This document shows positions 1-9,900 of a stretch of DNA of 64,000 bases, in pieces. The stretch spans positions 498,408,190 through 498,472,189 of the forward strand of contig CM060990.1 of assembly GCA_030765065.1 (NCBI GenBank), written 5' to 3'. Within the stretch, counting starts at the first letter, position 1, and the number at the start of each line of letters is the position of its first letter. Under the pieces are notes generated by a model. It searched no databases, was not told the DNA's origin, and saw only the letters and a list, made by a program, of their open reading frames with translations. The stretch is from Deroplatys truncata. Lineage: Eukaryota > Arthropoda > Insecta > Mantodea > Mantidae. A program made the translations under genes and the position numbers.

Positions 1-2105
1 ATGGCAGCCGGATCCACTATGGTGGCATTAGAAACCTGAAGGCCAGAAACAGTACAATGTGACACTTTACCTGAGAAGCGACGAAGTTTATCCCAAACAA
101 CGGATGAAGGCGTAAAACGATTAAAAGACTCGACAAAACGAGCCCAAGATGCCTTCTTGCTATCCTGAATAATGCGACGAGCCCTGGCGCGCGATTGTTT
201 AAAAGTCACCAAATTATCAAGTGTAGGGTGGCGCCGAAACACCCTAAGTGCAGTCCTACGGGCACGAACGGCGTCCCGACAATCCTCGTTCCACCACGGA
301 ACAGGTGGCCGCCGAGGTTGGGAGGATGAACGGGGTATTGCGCGTTCGGCGGCAGAGAAAATAACAGACGTAAGGTGCTGCACTAGTTGGTGAATGTTGG
401 AGAAGGGCTGGTCGTCAAAATGCACGAGGCTGGAATACAAGCTCCAGTCGGCTTTTGCGAATATCCAGGTAGGTACTCTGGAATGCTGTACGTGGTGCGA
501 CAGAAGAGAAACGATGCAGGGGTAATGGTCGCTGGAGTAGGTGTCAGCGACGACGTTCCACTGAAGACGACGTGCAAGCTGGAGTGAGCAAATTGCAAGG
601 TCCAGGTGAGAAAATGTACCAGAAGAATCAGAAATAAAAGTAGGTGCACCTGTATTGAGGATGGAAAGATTGAACTGATAAAAAATGTCGGAAAGAAGAG
701 TTCCCCTCGCACAAGCCCTTGGCGAACCCCATAGTGGGTGATGGGCATTAAAATCTCCCAACAGAAGAAATGGTGTTGGGAGAGCGGACAGGAGAGATTG
801 CATGTCCGCGGGAGCGAGGGGAGACGATGGAGGTGTATACACAGAGCAAACAGAAAACAAAAAGCCGGGTAAGTGAAGGCGAACGGCAACAGCTTGCAAG
901 TCAGATGTAAGTGTGACAGGTGTAAAATGAACGTCATTACGCTCAAGCGCCGTGAATCGGTTCTGGGTGGCGATGGGTGAAGGGTGCCGCTGAGCGCGGC
1001 TTGTCCCAGGACCTTCCTGGGACAGCGACCTCCGAGGAGGAGAAGGTGAACTTTTCTTACCGCGCGCACGCGGAGGGTCTTTCAAAAAATCTTCCCTACG
1101 TAGTTTCTGCTTGGGCTTCTTTTCAACGGCTTGCGACTTCATTGACTTGGGACCAGGTTTATACGGCTTGGTAACTGTAGCCTTAATAGACGGCCGGATG
1201 GTAGTGGCGGTTAATCCAGTCAAGGTCCAGGTCTGAGTTTCGGCATCTACGCGTGGTACTGGCGAGGCAACAACAGAACTAAATGTGCCAGATCGCAGGA
1301 GTGAAGGTTGGCGCGCATGGTAACGCCTCCGGGCTTCAGCGAAGGAGAGTTTTTCCTTTACCCGGATCTCCTGGATCGCCTTCTCGTCCAAGTACCGCGG
1401 ACAGTCGGCAAACGAAGCAGAATGAGACCCTTTACAATTAACGCAGACGGGGGCTGTTGAACAGGTACCTTCGTGTGAGGGCTGGCTACAGGTTGCACAG
1501 ATGTTAACGGCACTCTTACATGAGACTTGCGTATGCCCAAAACGTTGGCATTTAAAACAACGCAGAGGTCTAGGAATATAAGGCCTCACAGAAATCCGTT
1601 CGTACCCTGCGGAAATGCTCGTGGGCAGATCGACGCCATCAAATGTAATAAACAGGGTACGAGTGGGTACCAACACGCCGTCGCGTTTGGCCTGCACTCG
1701 ATGAACCGCTGTCACCCTCTGGTCTGCAAGATATTCCACCAGGTCTTCGTCAGAGATACCATCGAGGCTATGCGTGGTGACAACGCCTCTACATGAATTC
1801 AAGGTGCGGTGCTTCTCAACACGGATAGGATAACCGTGGAGAAGCGTGGCGCTCAACAAGGACTTACTTTGTGCCTCGGATTTGCTTTGAACTAGCAACG
1901 AACCATTACGAAGCCGAGTGCAGGAAAGAACCGGACCAGCAATTGAGTCAATGCCCTTCTGGATAATAAAAGGGTTCACCTTCTCGAATGATTGTCCCTC
2001 CTCTGTACGGGTAATCACTAAGTAACAACCAGCTGTTGGCGGTGCTACTTCTGTTACTAAAACTTTGCGGCGCTTGTTGTTAACAATGGAGAAAGGGTGC
2101 TCCAT
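1..2105 (-). pseudogene. LINE copy A: ORF1 and ORF2 fused in frame by a deletion
   Basis: The ATG at 2105 opens ORF1 (gag-like), which runs with all three CCHC-type knuckles to residue ~388. It then joins ORF2 at residue 72 without a stop; the joined residues read ...FTALE/RNDVHF.... Both halves have the same phase (first codon base at positions congruent to 2 mod 3). I found no stop down to the window edge, giving about 701 codons. The deletion removed ORF1's C-terminus, the intercistronic spacer and ORF2 residues 1-71, including the endonuclease residues N7 and E34, so the endonuclease must be dead. The rest of ORF2 lies to the left, outside the window, so completeness of the fusion is unknown. 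The breakpoint shows no clear microhomology. Confidence 0.85.
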
Positions 2106-2218
2106 AGCGAAAAAAAAAAAATCCTCCACCATTGCAACCGTCTCCGACCTCGGGCTCTGACTTCCCGGGCGTTACCCCGGCTTGGGTGAGTGGCCTATCT
2201 ATACCTAGCTCACCCCAG
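1..2218 (-). mobile_element. LINE copy A, 3' portion (interrupted by copy B; runs off the left edge)
   Basis: This is the outermost element of the first nest. From right to left it holds the start of the 5' leader (2106-2218), ORF1 and the 5' half of ORF2; its 3' end lies outside the window. Copy B is inserted at 2218 in the leader, and A resumes at 14356. The leader pieces before and after B add up to the 637 nt seen in copies C, D, F and G, plus five extra A residues in a homopolymer near 2109-2120. That agreement confirms the reconstruction. About 360 bp spanning the ORF1/ORF2 boundary are missing at 942/943. Confidence 0.93.
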
Positions 2219-2386
2219 GATGATGATGATGATATGCGGTTTAAGGGCGCTAAACTGCTACGGTCATCAGCGCCCTTACAATGTATAAAAGATAATGTCA
2301 AAATATAATGTCAAAATATAAAACAGGTAAAAGAACCGCATAGTTAAAAACGGGACACAAACCCGCAATGTTCAAATAGCTAAAAC

Positions 2387-2506
2387 CAACAACAGAACAA
2401 TAACAAAATAACAATAACAACAATAATAACAATAACAATAATAACAATATCAATAACAAGAACAACAATAATAACAAGAACAACAAGAATAACAATAACA
2501 ACAATA
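2387..2506 (-). repeat. AAC/AAT triplet array in the 3' UTR of copy B
   Basis: About 120 bp are built from AAC, AAT and AAG triplets on the plus strand (TTG/TTA/CTT on the element's sense strand). The array lies between the ORF2 stop and the terminal hairpin. It is the longest such array among the copies and gives a spurious leucine-rich reading frame on the minus strand. Confidence 0.85.
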
Positions 2507-2670
2507 CAAAGGTCTGAAAAACCAACACACTAAAAGCAAGGGCTATAAAAGATTAAAACGTGTCAGGAACTGTAGAATGCGAGGGACATGAGCGTCATAT
2601 GTCCACTGGGGATAAGAGTTCCCATAAAACAGACAGAATAAAAGTACTAAGCCAACAGACGCCCAACGCA

Positions 2671-5600
2671 TTAAATGCGCAGATTAAAATCACTGTCATG
2701 AATAAAACGTAAAACACATTCTACAGCACGCGTGTCGTCTGCCAAAACGTTGGCTAGGCCAACAGGCAGACCCACACGAGCACGCAATGCAGCTAAAACC
2801 TGACAGTCTGTTAAAATGTGACGCACCGTTAAGGGCACGTCACACTGCCCACAGAGTGGTGCGGGGTCACCACTGAGCAAATACCTATGACTAAAAACAC
2901 AATGTCCAATCCGTAGACGAGCTAAAATTACCTCTTCCCGACGACAAGAACGAGAAGAGGTACCCCAGATTAACGGGAGAAGCTTAACCTCCCGCAACTT
3001 GTTCCCCCGGAGGGCCGTCCACTCATCGCGCCAGCACGAGAGGATGCGGCGACGTAAAATAGCACACGAATCTGACGAGGGAACAACAGAGGTAAAAAAT
3101 CTGGGTAATAAAATCGCCGATTTCGCAGCGGCGTCGGCAGACTCATTCCCTGAGATGCCCACATGACCTGGAATCCACATGAAGGACACGCTGATGCCAG
3201 AGACACCAAGCGAGTGGAGCAGGTCATGTATGCGCTGTACAAGCGGGTGGTAATGGTACAGCGCAGTAATAGTCTGAAGGGCACTCAGAGAGTCCGTACA
3301 AATAAAACAGTGCTGTAAGGCGTGCCGCTGAATGTATAAAACGGATTGATAAATGCTAAAAAGTTCGGCGGTAAAGATTGAACATTGTGCAGGTAAACGA
3401 AACTTAAAACTACAGTGACCAGAAACAAAGGCACATCCAACTCCAGCTTCAGTCTTAGATCCATCGGTAAAGATAAAATGGAAGTCCCCGAATTGAGCCC
3501 GTACTTCTAAAAAAGCCGATCTAAAGACTGAAGCAGGGGTCGCAGTCTTCGGCATTGACGTTAGCCCAAGGTGACAGTGGGCCTCAGCGCGGGACCATGG
3601 AGGAAAACGCGTTTCCCCCCGTGGAAGGGCCGGCGCTGGCGTAACGTCCAAATGCCGAAGTAGCAGTCGAAATCGAACCCCTGGAGGGAGCAATGCAGAG
3701 GAGCTAACTAAATATTGCCGGTCAAGCGAATCCTCGTAAAATACATCGAAGGACGGGTGGTTAGGCAAGCTTGAGAGTCGACAAGCATAGCTGCACAAAA
3801 GCATCTCACGCCGGAAGGACAGCGGAGGCTCTGCAGCTTCTGCGTACAGACTGGGTACAGGGCTAGTTGGAAAGGCCCCTGTAGCGACTCTTATGCCACG
3901 ATGGTGAATGGCATTCAAACGACGTAACACAGATGGACGTGCCGACGAATAAACAATACACCCGTAATCAAGCTTGGATCGGACCAAAGAGCGATAAAGG
4001 CGAAGAAGGACGGTCCGATCAGCTCCCCAGGATGTGCCACTTAAAACACGTAAAAGATTAAGAGAACGGTCACACTTTGCTTTTAAAAAGGAAACGTGCG
4101 AGGTCCAACACAACTTCCTGTCAAAAATCAACCCCAAAAATTTCGCCTCGTCTGCAAACGGAAGTATCCCTGGCCCAAGATGGAGAGTGGGCGGAGGGAA
4201 ATACTTCCGGCGCCAAAAGTTGATGCAGACGGATTTCTCGGCGGAGAAATTAAAGCCGTTGGCGTTACTCCAGGCGTAGAGACGGTCGATACAGCTCTGG
4301 AGACGGCGTTCGAGTAGACAGGTCCGCCGTGAACTGCAATAAATAGCGAAATCGTCAACAAAAAGGGACGATGAAATGCCAGGTGGAATACAATCAACAA
4401 TGGGGTTGATAGCAATCGCAAAAAGTGTGACACTGAGTACAGAGCCCTGCGGTACTCCGTTCTCTTGAATAAAACGACGAGATAAAACCGAGCCCACACG
4501 TACACGAAAGACGCGGTCCGTCATAAACTCCCGAAGAAATATGGGAAGACGACCGCGCATATTCCAATCGTGAAGTGTACGTAAAATGCCGCCCCTCCAA
4601 CAAGTGTCATAAGCTTTCTCCAGGTCAAAAAATACAGCCACGGTTTGACACTTTCTCAGAAATCCATTCATAATATGCGTCGACAAGGACACCAGATGGT
4701 CGACGGTAGAGCGATAGCGACGAAACCCGCACTGAGCGTTCGCTAGAAGTTTCTGAGACTCAAGCCACCATGTCAACCGCCCGTTGATCATGCGCTCCAT
4801 CACCTTGCAAATGCAACTGGTGAGGGAGATAGGGCGGTAGCTGGAAGGTAGTTGGCGATCCTTCCCAGGCTTAAGTATAGGGACAATGGTGGCTTCGCGC
4901 CAAACGGAAGGAAAAATGCCGTCTTGCCAAATACGGTTATAGACCTGTAAGAGAAATAGTTTACTGTCGGCTGAAAGGTTCTTTAACATCAGGACATGAA
5001 TGCCGTCCGGCCCGGGAGCGGAGTGCCGAGAGCAATGAAGAGCGTGCTCCAGCTCCCTCATTGTGAATAGTTCGTTATAGCATTCAGCATTAACAGACCG
5101 AAAAGTATATGATGCGGAATCCTGCCGGTCTTTAATAGAGCGAAAGCCGGCGGAATAATGGTCTGAACTGGAAACCGCCTCAAAGGCAGAACCCAGAGTG
5201 TTAGCGATGGCAGCCGGATCCACTATGGTGGCATTAGAAACCTGAAGGCCAGAAACAGTACAATGTGACACTTTACCTGAGAAGCGACGAAGTTTATCCC
5301 AAACAACGGATGAAGGCGTAAAACAATTAAAAGACTCGACAAAACGAGCCCAAGATGCCTTCTTGCTATCCTGAATAATGCGACGAGCCCTGGCGCGCGA
5401 TTGTTTAAAAGTCACCAAATTATCAAGTGTAGGGTGTCGCCGAAACACCCTAAGTGCAGTCCTACGGGCACGAACGGCGTCCCGACAATCCTCGTTCCAC
5501 CACGGAACAGGTGGCCGCCGAGGTTGGGAGGATGAACGGGGTATTGCGCGTTCGGCGGCAGAGAAAATAACAGACGTAAGGTGCTGCACTAGTTGGTGAA

Positions 5601-6360
5601 TGTCGGAGAAGGGCTGGTCGTCAAAATGCACGAGGCTGGAATACAAGCTCCAGTCGGCTTTTGCGAATATCCAGGTAGGTACTCTGGAATGCTGTACGTG
5701 GTGCGACAGAAGAGAAACGATGCAGGGGTAATGGTCGCTGGAGTAGGTGTCAGCGACGACGTTCCACTGAAGACGACGTGCAAGCTGGAGTGAGCAAATT
5801 GCAAGGTCCAGGTGAGAAAATGTACCAGAAGAATCAGAAATAAAAGTAGGTGCACCTGTATTGAGGATGGAAAGATCGAACTCATAAAAAATGTCGGAAA
5901 GAAGAGTTCCCCTCGCACAAGCCCTTGGCGAACCCCATAGTGGGTGATGGGCATTAAAATCTCCCAACAGAAGAAATGGTGTTGGGAGAGCGGACAGGAG
6001 AGATCGAATGTCCGCGGGAGCGAGGGGAGACGATGGAGGTGTATACACAGAGCAAACAGAAAACAAAAAGCCGGGTAAGTGAAGGCGAACGGCAACAGCT
6101 TGCAAGTCAGATGTAAGTGTGACAGGTGTAAAATGAACGTCATTACGCACCAAAATCATGACACCACCATGAGCAGGAGTACCCTCCTCCGGTTCAAGGT
6201 CGTAGCGAACCGGAGTATATCCTCGGAAATCAAAAGGATCGTGAGGGCGAAGCTTAGTCTCCTGCAAACATACGACCATAGGTGAATGGGAACGCAATAA
6301 AAGCTGCAGTTCCGCCCTATGCGATCGTACACCACGTACATTCCAGGTCAGGATAGCCAT
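2671..6360 (-). CDS. LINE ORF2, copy B: endonuclease-reverse transcriptase-RNase H, intact
   Basis: This is a 1229-aa polyprotein starting at ATG 6360, 22 nt after the ORF1 stop. The AP-endonuclease domain (about 1-220) shows WNVRG with N7, QETK with E34, GDFNAHHPLW with D134/N136, and SDH at 208-210. The reverse transcriptase (about 440-800) shows FFDLEKAYD, NGVPQGSVLS and the catalytic FVDD at 667-670. RNase H shows FTDGSK (D966), AELFSI (E999), TDSLSAL and WIPGHVGI with H1066. A CxxC...H...C knuckle (CGQC, then HILTDC) follows near the C-terminus. The protein nicks the target and copies its own RNA. Copy B reads MAILTWN and DVHFTPVTL, and has C-terminal signature FIHDSDFNLRI shared with copy C. 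No stop or frameshift is present. Confidence 0.95.
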   Translation of the reverse strand: MAILTWNVRGVRSHRAELQLLLRSHSPMVVCLQETKLRPHDPFDFRGYTPVRYDLEPEEGTPAHGGVMILVRNDVHFTPVTLTSDLQAVAVRLHLPGFLFSVCSVYTPPSSPLAPADIRSLLSALPTPFLLLGDFNAHHPLWGSPRACARGTLLSDIFYEFDLSILNTGAPTFISDSSGTFSHLDLAICSLQLARRLQWNVVADTYSSDHYPCIVSLLSHHVQHSRVPTWIFAKADWSLYSSLVHFDDQPFSDIHQLVQHLTSVIFSAAERAIPRSSSQPRRPPVPWWNEDCRDAVRARRTALRVFRRHPTLDNLVTFKQSRARARRIIQDSKKASWARFVESFNCFTPSSVVWDKLRRFSGKVSHCTVSGLQVSNATIVDPAAIANTLGSAFEAVSSSDHYSAGFRSIKDRQDSASYTFRSVNAECYNELFTMRELEHALHCSRHSAPGPDGIHVLMLKNLSADSKLFLLQVYNRIWQDGIFPSVWREATIVPILKPGKDRQLPSSYRPISLTSCICKVMERMINGRLTWWLESQKLLANAQCGFRRYRSTVDHLVSLSTHIMNGFLRKCQTVAVFFDLEKAYDTCWRGGILRTLHDWNMRGRLPIFLREFMTDRVFRVRVGSVLSRRFIQENGVPQGSVLSVTLFAIAINPIVDCIPPGISSSLFVDDFAIYCSSRRTCLLERRLQSCIDRLYAWSNANGFNFSAEKSVCINFWRRKYFPPPTLHLGPGILPFADEAKFLGLIFDRKLCWTSHVSFLKAKCDRSLNLLRVLSGTSWGADRTVLLRLYRSLVRSKLDYGCIVYSSARPSVLRRLNAIHHRGIRVATGAFPTSPVPSLYAEAAEPPLSFRREMLLCSYACRLSSLPNHPSFDVFYEDSLDRQYLVSSSALLPPGVRFRLLLRHLDVTPAPALPRGETRFPPWSRAEAHCHLGLTSMPKTATPASVFRSAFLEVRAQFGDFHFIFTDGSKTEAGVGCAFVSGHCSFKFRLPAQCSIFTAELFSIYQSVLYIQRHALQHCFICTDSLSALQTITALYHYHPLVQRIHDLLHSLGVSGISVSFMWIPGHVGISGNESADAAAKSAILLPRFFTSVVPSSDSCAILRRRILSCWRDEWTALRGNKLREVKLLPLIWGTSSRSCRREEVILARLRIGHCVFSHRYLLSGDPAPLCGQCDVPLTVRHILTDCQVLAALRARVGLPVGLANVLADDTRAVECVLRFIHDSDFNLRI

Positions 6361-6565
6361 TAAAAATAAGGGGATAAACTGTCTATTTAGAAGGGCGGCT
6401 TAAAATTACCTTTTGTTTAACCTTTGGGCTCGGGCTTTTTGTATGGAGTTGGTCAGACTCCATAGCTTCCTCGGAGGGAGGGCCCACGCGCTCAGTGCCA
6501 GAAACCGATTCAAGCGCCGTGAATCGGTTCTGGGTGGCGATGGGTGTGGTGATGATGATGATGAT

Positions 6566-6659
6566 ATGCGGTTTAAGGGCGCTAAACTGCTACGGTCATC
6601 AGCGCCCTTACAATGTATAAAAGATAAGGTCACAATATAAAACAAGTAAAAAACCGCAT
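6566..6659 (-). other. 3'-terminal RNA structure of copy C: two nested perfect stems
   Basis: The inner hairpin is formed by aagggcgct (6575-6583) with agcgccctt (6601-6609), 9 bp with a 17-nt loop. The outer stem is atgcggttt (6566-6574) with aaaccgcat (6651-6659), also 9 bp. The inner hairpin is present in copies B, D, E, F, G, H and I. The outer arms are kept in B, D, E and G, with one mismatch in F and H (atgcggctt). LINE reverse transcriptases often recognise such 3' structures, so a role in template recognition is likely but is inferred. Confidence 0.7.
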
Positions 6660-6710
6660 AGTTAAAAACGGGACACAAACCCGCGTAGTTCAAAAAGCTA
6701 AAACTAACAA

Positions 6711-6798
6711 CAGAACAATAACAAAATAACAATAACAACAATAACTATAACAATAACAACAATAATAACAAGAACAACAAGAATAACAATAACAATAC
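6711..6798 (-). repeat. AAC/AAT triplet array in the 3' UTR of copy C
   Basis: This is the same position and composition as in copy B but shorter, with an AAG-containing middle. The length difference between otherwise near-identical copies indicates slippage or copying slippage. Confidence 0.8.
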
Positions 6799-6962
6799 AA
6801 AGTTCTGAAAAATCAACACACTAAAAGCAAGGGCAAGAAACGATTAAAACGTGTCAGGAACTGTAGAATGCGAGGGACATGAGCGCCAAATGTCCACTGG
6901 GGATAAGAGTTCCCATAAAAACAGACAGAATAAAAGTACTAAGCCAACAGGCGCCCAACGCA

Positions 6963-9900
6963 TTAAATGCGCAGATTAAAATCACTGTCATGAATAAAAC
7001 GTAAAACACATTCTACAGCACGCGTGTCGTCTGCCAAAACGTTGGCTAGGCCAACAGGCAGACCCACACGAGCACGCAATGCAGCTAAAACCTGACACTC
7101 TGTTAAAATGTGACGCACCGTTAAGGGCACGACACACTGCCCACAGAGTGGTGCGGGGTCACCACTGAGCAAATACCTATGACTAAAAACACAATGTCCA
7201 ATCCGTAGACGAGCTAAAATTACCTCTTCCCGACGACAAGAACGAGAAGAGGTATCCCAGATCAACGGGAAAGGCTTAACTTCCCGCAATTTGTTCCCCC
7301 GGAGGGCCGTCCACTCATCGCGCCAGCGCGAGAGGATGCGGCGACGTAAAATAATACACGAATCAGACGAGGGAACAACAGAAGTAAAAAATCTGGGTAA
7401 TAAAATCGCCGATTTCGCAGCGGCGTCGGCAGACTCATTCCCTGAGATGCCCACATGACCTGGAATCCACATGAAGGACACGCTGATGCCAGAGACACCA
7501 AGCGAGTGGAGCAGGTCATGTATGCGCTGTACAAGCGGGTGGTAATGGTACAGCGCAGTAATAGTCTGAAGGGCACTCAGAGAGTCCGTACAAATAAAAC
7601 AGTGCTGTAAGGCGTGCCGCTGAATGTATAAAATAGATTGATAAATGCTAAAAAGTTCGGCGGTAAAAATTGAACATTGTGCAGGTAAACGAAACTTAAA
7701 ACTACAGTGACCAGAAACAAAGGCACATCCAACTCCAGCTTCAGTCTTAGATCCATCGGTAAAGATAAAATGGAAGTCCCCGAATTGAGCCCGTACTTCT
7801 AAAAAAGCCGATCTAAAGACTGAAGCAGGGGTCTCAGTCTTCGACATTGACGTTAGCCCAAGGTGACAGTGGGCCTCAGCGCGGGACCATGGAGGAAAAC
7901 GCGTTTCCCCCCGTGGAAGGGCCGGCGCTGGCGTAACGTCCAAATGCCGAAGTAGCAGTCGAAATCGAACCCCTGGAGGGAGCAATGCAGAGGAGCGAAC
8001 TAAATATTGCCGGTCAAGCGAATCCTCGTAAAATACATCGAAGGACGGGTGGTTAGGCAAGCTTGAGAGTCGACAAGCATAGCTGCACAAGAGCATCTCA
8101 CGCCTGAAGGACAGCGGAGGCTCTGCAGCTTCTGCGTACAGACTGGGTACGGGGCTAGTTGGAAAGGCCCCTGTAGCGACTCTTATGCCACGATGGTGAA
8201 TGGCATTCAATCGACGTAACACAGATGGACGTGCCGACGAATAAACAATACACCCGTAATCAAGCTTGGATCGGACCAAAGAGCGATAAAGGCGAAGAAG
8301 GACGGTCCGATCAGCTCCCCAGGATGTGCCACTTAAAACACGTAAAAGATTAAGAGAACGGTCACACTTTGCTTTTAAAAAGGAAACGTGCGAGGTCCAA
8401 CACAACTTCCTGTCAAAAATCAACCCCAAAAATTTCGCCTCGTCTGCAAACGGAAGTATCCCTGGCCCAAGATGGAGAGTGGGCGGAGGGAAATACTTCC
8501 GGCGCCAAAAGTTGATGCAGACGGATTTCTCGGCGGAGAAATTAAAGCCGTTGGCGTTACTCCAGGCGTAGAGACGGTCGATACAGCTCTGGAGACGGCG
8601 TTCGAGTAGACAGGTCCGCCGTGAACTGCAATAAATAGCGAAATCGTCAACAAAAAGGGACGATGAAATGCCAGGTGGAATACAATCAACATAGGGGTTG
8701 ATAGCAATCGCAAAAAGTGTGACACTGAGTACAGAGCCCTGCGGTACTCCGTTCTCTTGAATAAAACGACGAGATAAAACCGAGCCCACACGTACACGAA
8801 AGACGCGGTCCGTCATAAACTCCCGAAGAAATATGGGAAGACGACCGCGGATATTCCAATCGTGAAGTGTACGTAAAATGCCGCCCCTCCAACAAGTGTC
8901 ATAAGCTTTCTCCAGGTCAAAAAATACTGCCACGGTTTGACACTTTCTCAGAAATCCATTCATAATATGCGTCGACAAGGACACCAGATGGTCGACGGTA
9001 GAGCGATAGCGACGAAACCCGCACTGAGCGTTCGCTAGAAGTTTCTGAGACTCAAGCCACCATGTCAACCGCCCGTTGATCATGCGCTCCATCACCTTGC
9101 AAATGCAACTGGTGAGGGAGATAGGGCGGTAGCTGGAAGGTAGTTGGCGATCCTTCCCAGGCTTAAGTATAGGGACAATGGTGGCTTCGCGCCAAACGGA
9201 AGGAAAAATGCCGTCCTGCCAAATACGGTTATAGACCTGTAAGAGAAAGAGTTTACTGTCGGCTGAAAGGTTCGTTAACATCAGGACATGAATGCCGTCC
9301 GGCCCAGGAGCGGAGTGCCGAGAGCAATGAAGAGCATGCTCCAGCTCCCTCATTGTGAAAAGTTCATTATAACACTCAATATTAGCAGATCGAAAATTAA
9401 AGGTGTCGGAATCCAGCCGGTCTTTGATAGAGCGAAAGCCGGCGGAATAATGGTCCGAATTGGATACCGCCTCAAAGGCAGCACCCAGAGTGTTAGCGAT
9501 GGCAGCCGGATCCACTATGGTGGCATTAGAAACCTGTAGGCCAGAAACAGTACAATGCGACACTTTACCTGAGAAGCGACGAAGTTTATCCCAAACAACA
9601 GATGAAGGCGTAAAGCGATTAAAAGACTCGACAAAACGAGCCCACGACGCCTTCTTGCTATCCTGAATAGTGCGACGAGCCCTGGCGCGCGATTGTTTAA
9701 AAGTCACCAAATTAGCAAGTGTAGGGTGGCGCCGAAACACCCTAAGTGCAGCCCTACGAGCACGAACGGCGTCCCGACAATCCTCGTTCCACCACGGAAC
9801 AGGTGGCCGCCGAGGTTGGGAGGATGAACGGGGTATTGCGCGTTCGGCGGCAGAGAAAATAATAGACGTAAGGTGCTGCACTAGTTGGTTAATGTCGGAG

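Noticed and set aside
2298-2528. Leucine-rich minus-strand frame, also seen as Y/C-rich versions in other copies
   Set aside because: It is a translation of the triplet array in the 3' UTR, with frame and composition changing between copies.
4034-4317. Plus-strand frames over ORF2 in every copy, such as those at 4034-4279 and 4096-4317
   Set aside because: They are shadows of the ORF2 coding sequence on the opposite strand, with no domain and no independent conservation.
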